From Cryobacterium levicorallinum (GTDB lineage: Bacteria; Actinomycetota; Actinomycetes; Actinomycetales; Microbacteriaceae), in assembly GCF_004402405.1 (NCBI RefSeq), contig NZ_SOFE01000023.1, positions 556,297 to 620,296 on the forward strand: 64,000 nucleotides of DNA, written 5' to 3'. Positions 18,012 to 26,380 of this stretch are shown in pieces. Below the pieces are notes generated by a model that saw nothing but the letters and a program-made list of their open reading frames with translations, ran no database searches and was not told the DNA's origin. Position 1 is the stretch's first letter. The number at the start of each line of letters is the position of its first letter. A program made the position numbers and the translations under genes.

Positions 18012-18944
18012 CTAATCTCCGCGCAGCACGCCGAGGGCGTGCGAGAGGTCGGCCGGGTAGTCGGCGTTGTAGGTGACCCATTCGTGACTGTCCGGGTGGG
18101 TGAAGGCCAGCTGCTTGGCGTGCAGCCATTGCCGTTTCAGGCCGAGCCGGGCGGTGATCGATGGATCGGCGCCGTACATGGCGTCGCCGACACACGGATG
18201 CCGCTGGGCCGTCATGTGCACCCGAATCTGGTGGGTGCGCCCCGTCTCCAGGTGCACCTCGAGCAGGGAACCGTAGGGGAAAGCTTCGAGGGTCTCATAG
18301 TGGGTGATCGATGGCTTGCCATCGGCCATGACCGCGAACTTCCAGTCCGACCGCGGGTGGCGACCGATCGGGGCGTCGATCGTTCCGGTCAGCGGGTCGG
18401 GATGACCCTGCACGACGGTGTGGTAGATCTTCTGCACCTCGCGGTCATGGAAGGCCTTCTTGAGCGCCGTGTAGGCCGTCTCCGACTTGGCCACGACCAT
18501 GAGCCCGCTGGTGCCGACGTCGAGGCGGTGCACGATGCCGGCGCGTTCCGCCGCGCCGGAGGTCGCGATGCGGAATCCAGCCGCCGCGAGGGCGCCCGGA
18601 ACGGTCGGCCCGGTCCAGCCGACGCTCGCGTGCGCGGCGACCCCGGCGGGCTTGTTAATGACGACGATGCTCTCGTCGTCGTGCACGATCGTCAGGTCGG
18701 GTACGGCGATGGGGATGATGCGCAGCGGCTGCTTGGGCTGCCAGGTGACTTCGATCCAGGCTCCGGCTCGCAGCCGGTCGGACTTGCCGACGACGGTGCC
18801 GTCGACCACGACGCCGCCGGCTTCGGAGACCTCGGCGGCGAAGCTGCGGGAGAATCCGAACAGCTTGGCCAAACCGGCGTCAACGCGCACGCCCTCCAGC
18901 CCGTCGGGCAGGGGCAGGGAGCGACTCTCAGAGCTGCCGGTCAT
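18012..18944 (-). CDS. RluA/RluD-family pseudouridine synthase
   Basis: A 310-residue enzyme that converts uridines to pseudouridine, most likely in 23S rRNA. Residues 15-75 are an S4 RNA-binding domain. The catalytic motif [12 protein letters not shown] places the nucleophile at Asp142. A later GRTHQIRVH block is also diagnostic. It lies directly behind lspA with a four-base ATGA overlap, the usual lspA-rluD pairing. RluD-type is favoured over RluC by this pairing only. Confidence 0.92.
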   Translation of the reverse strand: MTGSSESRSLPLPDGLEGVRVDAGLAKLFGFSRSFAAEVSEAGGVVVDGTVVGKSDRLRAGAWIEVTWQPKQPLRIIPIAVPDLTIVHDDESIVVINKPAGVAAHASVGWTGPTVPGALAAAGFRIATSGAAERAGIVHRLDVGTSGLMVVAKSETAYTALKKAFHDREVQKIYHTVVQGHPDPLTGTIDAPIGRHPRSDWKFAVMADGKPSITHYETLEAFPYGSLLEVHLETGRTHQIRVHMTAQRHPCVGDAMYGADPSITARLGLKRQWLHAKQLAFTHPDSHEWVTYNADYPADLSHALGVLRGD

Positions 18945-19576
18945 GGGCGCGGCTCGGTGGTCGGTGTCTCGGCCGGTGCAGCTGCGGTTGGTGCGGTGGT
19001 GGGTGTTTCTGGAGTCACAGCATCCGTTTGTTTCAAGGTTGACGCAGTCTTCTTGCTTTCGGCCACGACCTTGTTGCCATCGAGGCCGATGCCGCGGATG
19101 GTCAGGATCATGAACATGGCCATGCTGGTCACGATGGCCATGTCGGCCACATTGTAGATCGCCGGCAGCATCCAGGGCGTTGAGATGAAGTCGATGACGT
19201 GGCCGAGCCCGAAACCGGGCTCGCGCAGCAGGCGATCGGTCAGGTTGCCGAGCACACCGCCCAGCAGCAGGCCGAAGACGAGTCCCCAGGCGAGCGAGCG
19301 GATGCGCCGGGCGAACCAGATAATGAACACCACGACGGCCGCGGCGATGATCGAAAAGATCCAGGTGGATCCGCTCGCGAGGGAGAACGCGGCACCCGGG
19401 TTCCGAACGAAGTGCAGTTGCAGCACATCGTTAAGAACCCGGATGACGGAGCCCTCCGTCATCGACGCGACGACGAGGTACTTACTGATTTGATCGAGCG
19501 CGTAAACGCCGAGCGCGACGAGGGCTAGAACGATAAGCGCTCGCGAACGCTTCTTCGTTCGGGCCCTAGGCTCCAA
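18941..19576 (-). CDS. lspA: lipoprotein signal peptidase (signal peptidase II)
   Basis: Membrane aspartyl protease that cleaves prolipoprotein signals. Four hydrophobic segments fall at about 13-30, 71-90, 95-112 and 138-160. The catalytic aspartates are Asp114 in GNLTDR and Asp145 in YNVADMAI. The last 45 residues are a Thr/Pro/Ala/Glu-rich tail beyond the usual end of the family. Its start lies inside the last codons of wag31 (11-base overlap), and its stop overlaps the pseudouridine synthase start. Lipoproteins coded in this window (opuCC and the NMT1-like protein) are expected substrates. Confidence 0.93.
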   Translation of the reverse strand: MEPRARTKKRSRALIVLALVALGVYALDQISKYLVVASMTEGSVIRVLNDVLQLHFVRNPGAAFSLASGSTWIFSIIAAAVVVFIIWFARRIRSLAWGLVFGLLLGGVLGNLTDRLLREPGFGLGHVIDFISTPWMLPAIYNVADMAIVTSMAMFMILTIRGIGLDGNKVVAESKKTASTLKQTDAVTPETPTTAPTAAAPAETPTTEPRP

Positions 19577-20186
19577 AGCCCTGGAAGCTGGGCTTCGAGC
19601 TCGAGTCGGACGACGGCGAGTCGACCGAGCTCGCGTCGAGGTCGTTCAGCTGACCCTCGATGTAGCTCTTGAGCTTGAGGCGGTACTCACGCTCGAACGT
19701 GCGCAGGCCATCGATCTTGCCCTCGAGCGCCGTGCGCTCCAGGTCGAGCTTCTGCAGCTGAACGCGCTGCTGTGTCTCGGCTTCGGCGATGACGCGAGCG
19801 GCGGTGGCGTGACCTTCAGCGATCAGGGCATCGCGCTTCTCGGCGCCTTCCTTGACGTGTTCCTCGTGCAGGCGGCGAGCCAGCTGCAGCAGGTTGGTCG
19901 TGCCGGCGGTCTCGTCGATCGGCGTCGGTACGATCGGCGCAGCCGCGGCCACGGGGGCAGCGACGGCAACCGGTTCGGCGACCACTGCGGCAACCGGAGC
20001 GGACTCGACTGCGGGGGCAGCTTCGGAGCCGGCCCCGCCGCGCAGTTCTTCGTTTTCCTTGGTCAGGCGACGCAGTTCGACGACGACCTCATCGAGGAAG
20101 TCATCGACCTCATCCTGGTCGTATCCCTCGCGGAACTTGGTCGACTGGAACCTTTTATTGACTACATCTTCCGGAGTTAGCGCCAT
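19566..20186 (-). CDS. wag31: DivIVA-family polar growth protein Wag31
   Basis: Coiled-coil scaffold that binds negatively curved membrane and directs polar wall growth in actinobacteria. The first 60 residues are the DivIVA lipid-binding domain (MALTPEDVVNKRFQSTKFRE, then a short coil). Residues 60-105 are an Ala/Val/Pro-rich linker. A long coiled coil runs from about 110 to 190 (ARRLHEEHVKEGAEKRDALI onward). At 206 residues it is shorter than the mycobacterial protein (about 260). GAGGGTG precedes the ATG. An unusual four-copy array with 17-base spacing lies just upstream (20219-20286), and a promoter there is likely. Confidence 0.95.
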   Translation of the reverse strand: MALTPEDVVNKRFQSTKFREGYDQDEVDDFLDEVVVELRRLTKENEELRGGAGSEAAPAVESAPVAAVVAEPVAVAAPVAAAAPIVPTPIDETAGTTNLLQLARRLHEEHVKEGAEKRDALIAEGHATAARVIAEAETQQRVQLQKLDLERTALEGKIDGLRTFEREYRLKLKSYIEGQLNDLDASSVDSPSSDSSSKPSFQGFGA

Positions 20187-20218
20187 GGCTTTTCACCCTC
20201 AAAACTAATATTTGTTGC

Positions 20219-20286
20219 GAACATTTGACTTACTCGAGCAATTGATTGCTTCGAGCATATGAATGACTTGAGCAGTTGAATGACTG
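20219..20286. repeat. four direct repeats at exact 17-base spacing in the wag31 leader
   Basis: Four degenerate 17-base units start at 20219, 20236, 20253 and 20270. Their cores on the plus strand are GAACATTTGA, GAGCAATTGA, GAGCATATGA and GAGCAGTTGA. The remaining seven bases of each unit are also related (CTTACTC, TTGCTTC, ATGACTT, ATGACTG). The array lies 33-100 bases upstream of the wag31 ATG in an AT-rich leader. Function is unknown; operator, promoter module or slippage product are all open. Confidence 0.85.
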
Positions 20287-20360
20287 GGTCCTAGGAACAA
20301 CCCGAGCTGCCGACGAGCGAGTATGGGCTCACGGCGAACCATCATCGGACAAGGATACAT

Positions 20361-20373
20361 GCCCCGGTGGGGC
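20361..20373 (-). terminator. short hairpin after yggT
   Basis: GCCCC-GGT-GGGGC, five G/C pairs around a three-base loop, four bases past the yggT stop. It is a compact terminator or attenuator candidate that would separate the ftsZ-sepF-yggT transcript from wag31. Confidence 0.45.
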
Positions 20374-20376
20374 TAT

Positions 20377-20670
20377 TTACAGTAAGCCCGACAGAGACAT
20401 GCCCACGATGCAGCACAGCATCGTCAGTGTGAAACCGAAATCCAACGCGATGGGACCGATCCGAAGCGGCGGTACCAGTTTTCGAAAGAACTGCACCGGC
20501 GGATCGGTCAGCGTGTAGACGAGCTCCACCAGCACGAGCAAGAAGCCCTGCGGCCGCCACGAACGATTCACGCCGCGCACGAGGTCGATGATGAATCGAC
20601 CCCACAGCACGAGGAAGTACATAAAGAACAGGAAGTAGAAGAGATTCCCGAGAATCGGTATACCAGTCAC
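20377..20670 (-). CDS. YggT family membrane protein
   Basis: A 97-residue membrane protein with two hydrophobic hairpins (about residues 5-28 and 65-92). The conserved central block PQGFLLVLVELVYTLTDPPV marks the YggT family. It always sits in this place (sepF-yggT-wag31) in actinobacteria and is linked to envelope or division functions that remain poorly defined. It starts nine bases after the sepF stop. Confidence 0.88.
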   Translation of the reverse strand: MTGIPILGNLFYFLFFMYFLVLWGRFIIDLVRGVNRSWRPQGFLLVLVELVYTLTDPPVQFFRKLVPPLRIGPIALDFGFTLTMLCCIVGMSLSGLL

Positions 20671-20678
20671 AGTTCAGT

Positions 20679-21212
20679 TTAGCCTTGCGCGAAGAAGGAG
20701 CCGTCCTCAGCGCCCTCTTCGGTCGTGCTGTCGCCGGAGACGACGACGTGGGACGGCGACAGCAGGAAGACCTTGGCGGTGACCCGCTCGATCTTGCCGT
20801 ACAGTCCCTGAGACAGGCCGCTGGCGAAGTCAATGAGGCGGCGAGCGTCGCCGTCGCTCATCTGCGACAGGTTGATAATGACCGGGATGCCGTCACGGAA
20901 GGATTCGGCGATGACCTGGGCGTCCTTGTAAGCGCGCGGGTGAACGGTGAGAATTTCATTCATTTCGGACGCAACCACATTCTGGGGGGTCGAAGTCTTG
21001 CGCAGGGGGGTGACCGGTGCACGACCGGCGGTGTTCTGGGCTGCGCTGGAGTGCGCGGCGGTACCGTGGGGCGTGTTGTCGTGCCCACGGGCCGGCACAG
21101 CGCTCACGTGGTTCGTGTTGGCAGCACCTTGGGCGCCGGCGGGCGCCTGGTACTCCAGCTCTTCGTCTGCCAGACCCAGGTAGACCATGGTTTTCTTGAG
21201 CGGGTTGGACAT
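20679..21212 (-). CDS. sepF: cell division protein SepF
   Basis: FtsZ-binding membrane anchor of the divisome. The N-terminal membrane-binding helix is [19 protein letters not shown] disordered linker follows (residues 20-75), then a SepF globular domain at about 80-165 ([33 protein letters not shown]). In actinobacteria lacking FtsA and ZipA, SepF is the main FtsZ tether. GGAGG lies five bases before the ATG. It follows yggS by 32 bases in the ftsZ transcript. Confidence 0.94.
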   Translation of the reverse strand: MSNPLKKTMVYLGLADEELEYQAPAGAQGAANTNHVSAVPARGHDNTPHGTAAHSSAAQNTAGRAPVTPLRKTSTPQNVVASEMNEILTVHPRAYKDAQVIAESFRDGIPVIINLSQMSDGDARRLIDFASGLSQGLYGKIERVTAKVFLLSPSHVVVSGDSTTEEGAEDGSFFAQG

Positions 21213-21244
21213 GTCGACCTCCGTGTTGGTTTGCTTCTTCGAGA

Positions 21245-21943
21245 TTAACTGAACGCCGGACGATTACCGGTGATTGCGGTGCCAATTCTTAGGTGTGTCG
21301 CCCCTTCGAGCACGGCGGCGGCGTAGTCCTGGCTCATACCCATCGACAGCGCCGTGGCCGCGGGGGCCTGGCTGCAAATCTGCACACTGAGCTCGCGCAC
21401 GCGCGCAAACGCGCGGCGTGGTTCCTCCGCCAGCGGCGCAACGGCCATGAGCCCCAGCAGGTGCACGCCGGGCGCGGCGAGAACGGTGTCGACCAGGGCC
21501 GGCAGGTTCGCGGGATCCACGCCTCCGCGAGCCGCATCATCCGTTAAATTGACCTGAATGAAGCAATCGATGGTCGATTCCCCCGAGGCGAGTGCGGCCA
21601 CAAGCGAGTCCCGATCAACCGAGTGGATGACGTCGGCGTAGGCGCGCACCTGGCGCGCCTTCTTGCCCTGCACCTGTCCGACAAAATGCCAGGTCAGGTC
21701 GAGCTCGGCGAGCTCAGCGGCCTTGGACTGCGCCTCCTGGTGTCGATTCTCCCCCACGTGGCGCACCCCGAGGGCGTACAACGCTTCGATCAGCGACACC
21801 GGATGAAACTTGGTGACGACGATCGTCGTGACCTCGGCCGCATCGCGACCGGCCTCGCGGGCGGCGTCGGTCACACCAGCGCGCACGGTTTCGAGACGGG
21901 TGGCCAGATCGACCGGTGCCGCGCCTGGAGATACCATGCTCAT
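21245..21943 (-). CDS. YggS family pyridoxal phosphate-binding protein
   Basis: A 232-residue PLP-homeostasis protein (YggS/PROSC/YlmE). The PLP lysine is in VVTKFHP (about residue 50), followed by [13 protein letters not shown]. The phosphate-binding end is LSMGMSQDY plus RIGTAITG. It is an alanine racemase-like barrel without a known reaction. Placement between ftsZ and sepF is normal for the phylum. Two ATGs (21943 and 21937) are possible. A (GTTTC)5 tract lies only 7 bases ahead of the first, where the ribosome binding site should be, and no clear Shine-Dalgarno sequence is visible. Confidence 0.9.
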   Translation of the reverse strand: MSMVSPGAAPVDLATRLETVRAGVTDAAREAGRDAAEVTTIVVTKFHPVSLIEALYALGVRHVGENRHQEAQSKAAELAELDLTWHFVGQVQGKKARQVRAYADVIHSVDRDSLVAALASGESTIDCFIQVNLTDDAARGGVDPANLPALVDTVLAAPGVHLLGLMAVAPLAEEPRRAFARVRELSVQICSQAPAATALSMGMSQDYAAAVLEGATHLRIGTAITGNRPAFS

Positions 21944-21950
21944 GATGTTC

Positions 21951-21975
21951 GTTTCGTTTCGTTTCGTTTCGTTTC
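21951..21975. repeat. (GTTTC)5 pentanucleotide tract before yggS
   Basis: Five perfect GTTTC units on the plus strand (GAAAC in the sense of the transcript), plus a partial copy at 21947-21950. The tract occupies the translation initiation region of yggS. Perfect pentamer tracts are prone to slippage, and each step would change the leader by five bases. Confidence 0.9.
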
Positions 21976-21994
21976 AGGCGATTAAGGCACGATA

Positions 21995-22019
21995 CCGGGG
22001 CCGACTGAGTCGGCCCCGG
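21995..22019 (-). terminator. strong hairpin after ftsZ
   Basis: CCGGGGCCGAC-TGA-GTCGGCCCCGG, eleven perfect pairs around a three-base loop, 14 bases past the ftsZ stop. There is no T tract. It is a terminator or a stable 3' end that would lower expression of yggS-sepF relative to ftsZ. Confidence 0.7.
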
Positions 22020-22032
22020 GAGGGATCTCGTC

Positions 22033-23235
22033 CTACTTGAGGAAGTCCGGGATGTCCAGGTCGTCGGCTTCTTCTTCGAAGGCCGGGTCGGCCACGGTGA
22101 CGCCGTTCGCGGAGTCGGAACCACCCCAGACTGAGGCCGCAAGCTCGCCATCGCTGTAGCTGCCCGAGTCGGTGGCCGGCGCGCCGGCTGCTCCAGCGAA
22201 TGCCGCTCCGGCTGCCGTACCGGCACCGGCCGCGATGCCGGCAGCAACGAGGTCGGCACGCCGCACCTCGACCGCCTTGGCGCCGGGCTCGCCGCCATCA
22301 AAGCCGGCGGCGATAACAGTGACTCGTACCTCGTCGCCGAGGGTGTCATCGATGACGGCACCGAAGATGATGTTCGCTTCGGGGTGCACTGCTTCCTGCA
22401 CGAGGCGGGCCGCATCATTGATCTCGAAGATTCCAAGGTTGGAGCCACCCTGGATCGACAGCAGCACGCCATGCGCGCCATCGATCGAGGCCTCAAGCAA
22501 CGGCGAGGCCACCGCCAGTTCGGCAGCCTTGATGGCACGGTCGGCGCCGCGAGCGGAGCCGATACCCATGAGTGCGGATCCTGCGCCCTGCATGACCGAC
22601 TTGACGTCGGCGAAGTCGAGGTTGATCAGGCCGGGGGTGGTGATCAGGTCGGTGATGCCCTGCACACCGGCGAGGAGCACCTGGTCGGCGGTCGCGAAGG
22701 CCTCGAGCATGCTGATGCCGCGGTCGCTGATCTCGAGCAGGCGATCGTTGGGCACGACGATAAGGGTGTCGACCTCGTTCTTGAGCGAGGCAACGCCGGT
22801 CTCGGCCTGAGCCTGACGACGCTTGCCCTCGAAGCCGAACGGCTTGGTGACGACACCGATGGTGAGGGCACCAATCGACTTGGCGATGCGGGCGACGACG
22901 GGGGCGCCACCGGTTCCGGTGCCACCACCCTCGCCAGCGGTGACGAAGACCATGTCGGCCCCGGCGAGGGCTTCCTCGATCTCTTCGGCGTGATCCTCGG
23001 CGGCGCGGCGACCCACCTCGGGGTCCGCGCCAGCACCGAGGCCGCGGGTGAGGTCACGACCGACGTCGAGCTTGACGTCGGCGTCGCTCATGAGCAGAGC
23101 CTGGGCATCCGTATTGATGGCGATGAACTCGACACCGCGGAGGCCCAGTTCGATCATGCGGTTGACGGCGTTGACGCCACCACCGCCGATGCCGACAACC
23201 TTGATGACGGCTAGATAATTTTGATTGTTTGACAC
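22033..23235 (-). CDS. ftsZ: cell division protein FtsZ
   Basis: Tubulin-like GTPase that forms the division ring, 400 residues. The N-terminal GTP site is [13 protein letters not shown]; the tubulin signature GGGTGTG is at 103-109; the catalytic T7 loop NLDFADV is at about 206. The Gly/Ala-rich linker (315-385) ends in the conserved tail [10 protein letters not shown], which binds SepF and other partners. The start is GTG at 23235 with CGGAGG six bases upstream. The 274-base gap before it holds a palindrome (23258-23278), so ftsZ has its own promoter region. Confidence 0.98.
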   Translation of the reverse strand: MSNNQNYLAVIKVVGIGGGGVNAVNRMIELGLRGVEFIAINTDAQALLMSDADVKLDVGRDLTRGLGAGADPEVGRRAAEDHAEEIEEALAGADMVFVTAGEGGGTGTGGAPVVARIAKSIGALTIGVVTKPFGFEGKRRQAQAETGVASLKNEVDTLIVVPNDRLLEISDRGISMLEAFATADQVLLAGVQGITDLITTPGLINLDFADVKSVMQGAGSALMGIGSARGADRAIKAAELAVASPLLEASIDGAHGVLLSIQGGSNLGIFEINDAARLVQEAVHPEANIIFGAVIDDTLGDEVRVTVIAAGFDGGEPGAKAVEVRRADLVAAGIAAGAGTAAGAAFAGAAGAPATDSGSYSDGELAASVWGGSDSANGVTVADPAFEEEADDLDIPDFLK

Positions 23236-23257
23236 GTCCGGCCTCCGGGTGGAACCC

Positions 23258-23278
23258 TAAACCTCTAGTCGAGGTTTA
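23258..23278. promoter_or_regulatory. palindrome upstream of ftsZ
   Basis: TAAACCTC-TAGTC-GAGGTTTA: two eight-base arms around five bases, centred 33 bases upstream of the ftsZ GTG. It has the form of a dimer operator or a leader hairpin. An FtsR-like MerR activator is coded at 57361-58083. FtsR activates ftsZ in Corynebacterium glutamicum, so this is the best candidate site for it in the window (inference). Confidence 0.6.
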
Positions 23279-23396
23279 AAGTTATGCTGAGTATGCAATT
23301 CCTGATTACGAAAGTATGCGGGCGAGGCGCGCGAACGGGGAGGCACGCCCGCGTGTCGCGAAGTACACGCAGAATCCGTTGCCGCGACCCTCCGCA

Positions 23397-23413
23397 CGGC
23401 TCCTTACGAGCCG
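23397..23413 (-). terminator. possible hairpin after ftsQ
   Basis: CGGCTC and GAGCCG form a six-base stem about 100 bases past the ftsQ stop, in the otherwise gene-free 274-base ftsQ-ftsZ gap. Weak, with no T tract. A small ORF that crosses this gap shows no coding character. Confidence 0.3.
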
Positions 23414-23509
23414 CTTGGCCGTCTATTTTGCGCCTCATGCGCCAACGATGGCCGCTGCTGCGGTTACCGTAGCGGCCACCCAAGTCGGTCGCGGTGGGCT
23501 CACGGCGAA

Positions 23510-24883
23510 CTAGCGCAGCACGGCGCTGTCGGGCGAGGAGACGTCGTACTCGTTGACCGTGCCGGCCGGGTGGCCGACCAGCAGAGCGGCGAGCACGACG
23601 GCCTTGTACTCCGACTTCTCCGCGCTGCCCCAGACCACCCGTTCGCCGCCGAGCAGGCTGAGCGTAACGTCATCCGTGGTGACGGCGGTGACGGAATCCA
23701 ATTGCGTGCGGATACTTTCGGGCAATACGGCGAGCACGGCGGCAGCGGCGGTGAATCCGGCGCTGTCGACGCCATCCGGAGCTTCGATGAGCGGGTAGCC
23801 GACGGCGCGCTCCGGCGTTGTTTCCACAACGACGCCAGCGGCATCGACGAGGTCGAAGCCGGTCGCACCAGCGAGGACGCCCACCGGAACCCGTTCGATG
23901 ACCCGCACCACTACCGTGCCCGGCGGGCGGCTCTCGGTGACATAACTTTGAATGAGCTTGAACTGGGAGAGTTCGGTCTTGACCTCGTCCGCGTCGAGGA
24001 GCGGCAACGGAGTGCCGAGCTGGTCGGCGAGGGCGGCCGCGACGTCGCCAGCGGGAATCCGGCTGGTGCCGACGACCTCGATCGTGCGCAGCGCCATGAG
24101 CGGCGAGTAGGCGGCGCCGATGATGAGACCAAAGGCGAGAGCGACGCTGCCGCCCCCGACAATCCAGGCGATACGACGGCGCCGGGTACGCCCGGTGAAC
24201 CGACGCACCTCCGCGCGTTCGAAGCGTTTGCGGGCGCGTTGAGCTGCCCGCAAGACCGACCGTGCTGCGCGGACCCCCGCGGTTCCGCCGCTCGGCAGCC
24301 CGGCTGGCGCGGCCGTCGTCGACGTCCGCCGGGTCACGGGCATCGCCGAGGTTGCTGCGCCCGTCGTTGACCTGGGGGTCGTGAGTGCGGCCAGGTCTGC
24401 CGCGGTGACAGGCTCGCTCAGATCTGCTGAAACCGGTGGACCGGATGCCCCGGCCCCCGGGATGGCTATCGGCTCCGTCGTCGTGTCGGAGCCATCGAAA
24501 GACCTTGCGGACGGTGTCGAGGAGTTCTGGAGCAGCGGCTTCGAGGACGGCTTTACGAACGGTGTCGACGACACCGTCGAGGGGTCATGCGACCCGCTCT
24601 TCCCGCCGGTGCCTCCCCGGGGGAACGCCTTCGGGGCCGTCACCGAACCCGCGGCGGCGCCGGTCGGGCCGTCGGATTTCTGGTTCGACTCCGCCTGCGG
24701 CCGGGCACGCGAGGGCTTCGCCGCTGGAGTCGCCTGAGCCGACGACTTTGAGCGAGCCGGTTTCGCCGCTGGAGTGGGCTGAGCGGTCGACGGAGCGTCC
24801 GACTGAACCCGAGTCGGTTTCGCCGCTGGGGTCGGGGTCGCCTTGGCCGGGCGCTCGAAGCCGGCCGGCCGCCTCACCGCCAC
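23510..24883 (-). CDS. ftsQ: cell division protein FtsQ with long disordered N-terminus
   Basis: Divisome protein linking early and late components. Residues 1-230 are low-complexity Pro/Ala/Ser/Thr/Lys, with four TPAAKP-like repeats before residue 60. An Arg-rich patch (RFTGRTRRRR) precedes a single membrane helix at about 238-258. The extracytoplasmic POTRA domain follows (RTIEVVGTSRIPAGDVAAAL) and then the FtsQ beta domain. Known FtsQ proteins have about 20-100 cytoplasmic residues, so a 235-residue cytoplasmic arm is unusually long. The start two bases before the end of murC favours the full length. A shorter internal start cannot be excluded. Confidence 0.92.
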   Translation of the reverse strand: MAVRRPAGFERPAKATPTPAAKPTRVQSDAPSTAQPTPAAKPARSKSSAQATPAAKPSRARPQAESNQKSDGPTGAAAGSVTAPKAFPRGGTGGKSGSHDPSTVSSTPFVKPSSKPLLQNSSTPSARSFDGSDTTTEPIAIPGAGASGPPVSADLSEPVTAADLAALTTPRSTTGAATSAMPVTRRTSTTAAPAGLPSGGTAGVRAARSVLRAAQRARKRFERAEVRRFTGRTRRRRIAWIVGGGSVALAFGLIIGAAYSPLMALRTIEVVGTSRIPAGDVAAALADQLGTPLPLLDADEVKTELSQFKLIQSYVTESRPPGTVVVRVIERVPVGVLAGATGFDLVDAAGVVVETTPERAVGYPLIEAPDGVDSAGFTAAAAVLAVLPESIRTQLDSVTAVTTDDVTLSLLGGERVVWGSAEKSEYKAVVLAALLVGHPAGTVNEYDVSSPDSAVLR

Positions 24884-24884
24884 C

Positions 24885-26306
24885 TCATCCGCGTGCCTGT
24901 ACGAGTGCGGCGAGCAGCTGGGGAACGATGCGGTTCACGTCACCACAGCCAAGGGTGACCACGAAGTCGCCCTCGCGGGCGATGCTGGCGAGGTAATCAG
25001 CGGCATCCTGCCAGTCCGGCACGTAAGCGACGTGCGACGGTTCGCGGAACCGCTCGGACACGAGCGCTCCGGTCACGCCGGGCTCCGGGTCTTCGCGGGC
25101 GCCGTACACCGCGAGCACGATGGTCTGATCGGCAAAGTTCTCGAGCACGTCGGCGAATTCCTGGGCGAACAGGCGGGTGCGACTGTACAGGTGCGGTTGG
25201 TGCACCGCGATGATGCGGCCCTCCCCCACGACGGTGCGCGCGGCCGCGAGGGCTGCGGCGACCTCGGTCGGGTGGTGGGCGTAATCATCGTAGACGCTGA
25301 CGCCGCCGACGGTGCCGTGCAGTTCGAACCGGCGTTGAGTGCCGCCGAAGCCGGCGATCGCGTCGAGGCTCGCCGCAGGTTCGAAGCCGAGCCCGACCAG
25401 CACGGCGAAGGCGCCGGCGGCGTTGATGGCGTTGTGCTTGCCGGGAATGCGCAGGGTGGCGCTGTAATCCTGACCCTGCCAGGCGACGCTGAAGCTCACC
25501 GGACCGGTCGTGGTGATGGAGTGCACGCGAACGGTGGACTCGGGGTGCTCGCCGAACGTGATCACGCGCGCGGCGGCATCCGCTTCGGTCCGGCCGGCGG
25601 TGATCGTTGCGGTGACCCGCACGGCGCCGACATCGTCGGAGGAGATGACGACGAGCTCGCTGGCCTTGGTGCTGAACTGGACGAACGCGGCCTCGAACGC
25701 TTCGAGCGAGCCGTAGTGGTCGAGGTGGTCGGGGTCGACGTTTGTGATCAGGGCTACCGCCGTGTGGTACAGCAGGAAGGAGCCGTCGGATTCGTCGGCT
25801 TCGACCACGAACAGGTCGTCGGCTCCGCTGGCGGAACTCACCCCGAGGGATTCGATCACGCCGCCGTTGACGAAGCTCGGGTCCTGGCCGAGGCCGAGCA
25901 GCGCGGTGACGATCATTCCGGTTGAGGTGGTCTTGCCATGGGCGCCCGCGACGGAAACGAGGCGGTGCTCGCGAATGAGCCAGGCGAGGGCCTGCGCGCG
26001 GTGCAGCACCGGCAGGCCGCGCTCATTGGCGAGCACGTATTCTGGGTTGTCCTGCCAGAGCGCGCCGGTGACGACGAGGGTGTCGGCCGCGCCGACATTG
26101 GCCGCATCGTGACCGATGAACACGTTCGCACCGAGTTCCCGCAGCGCCTGCACGTTGGGCGAATCCTTGGCGTCGGAGCCGGTGACCGTATAGCCCTGGT
26201 TCAGGAACAGGCGGGCGATTCCGCTCATTCCGGAGCCTCCGATGCCCACGAAGTGCACACGTCCGAGGTTCTCGGGAATGGTCAGGGTGAGGTCTGGTTT
26301 GATCAC
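24885..26306 (-). CDS. murC: UDP-N-acetylmuramate--L-alanine ligase
   Basis: Adds the first residue of the stem peptide to UDP-MurNAc, using ATP in the cytoplasm. The 473 residues show the N-terminal dinucleotide-like fold ([13 protein letters not shown], about 19-31), ATP site [10 protein letters not shown] at 121-130, and the central [10 protein letters not shown] motif typical of MurC. It lies between murG and ftsQ as in other actinobacteria. ATG at 26306; 74 bases separate it from murG. Confidence 0.97.
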   Translation of the reverse strand: MIKPDLTLTIPENLGRVHFVGIGGSGMSGIARLFLNQGYTVTGSDAKDSPNVQALRELGANVFIGHDAANVGAADTLVVTGALWQDNPEYVLANERGLPVLHRAQALAWLIREHRLVSVAGAHGKTTSTGMIVTALLGLGQDPSFVNGGVIESLGVSSASGADDLFVVEADESDGSFLLYHTAVALITNVDPDHLDHYGSLEAFEAAFVQFSTKASELVVISSDDVGAVRVTATITAGRTEADAAARVITFGEHPESTVRVHSITTTGPVSFSVAWQGQDYSATLRIPGKHNAINAAGAFAVLVGLGFEPAASLDAIAGFGGTQRRFELHGTVGGVSVYDDYAHHPTEVAAALAAARTVVGEGRIIAVHQPHLYSRTRLFAQEFADVLENFADQTIVLAVYGAREDPEPGVTGALVSERFREPSHVAYVPDWQDAADYLASIAREGDFVVTLGCGDVNRIVPQLLAALVQARG

Positions 26307-26380
26307 GGTGGTGCGCTCTTCTCGATCGAAGCAAATAAAACAATTGGTGCGGGCACTACGTTACGCGTGCCGCCCGACAC

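Noticed and set aside
15584..18076. 830-codon open frame on the plus strand
   Set aside because: It lies antisense to dnaE, is rich in Val/Gly/His/Asp as expected for the complement of high-GC codons, and has no recognisable domain.
20219..20286. CRISPR array
   Set aside because: Units are 17 bases, adjacent and degenerate, without unique spacers and with no cas gene in the window.
23265..23483. 72-codon frame between ftsQ and ftsZ
   Set aside because: Arg/Cys-rich, no ribosome binding site, and it ends within the ftsZ palindrome; more likely leader sequence.
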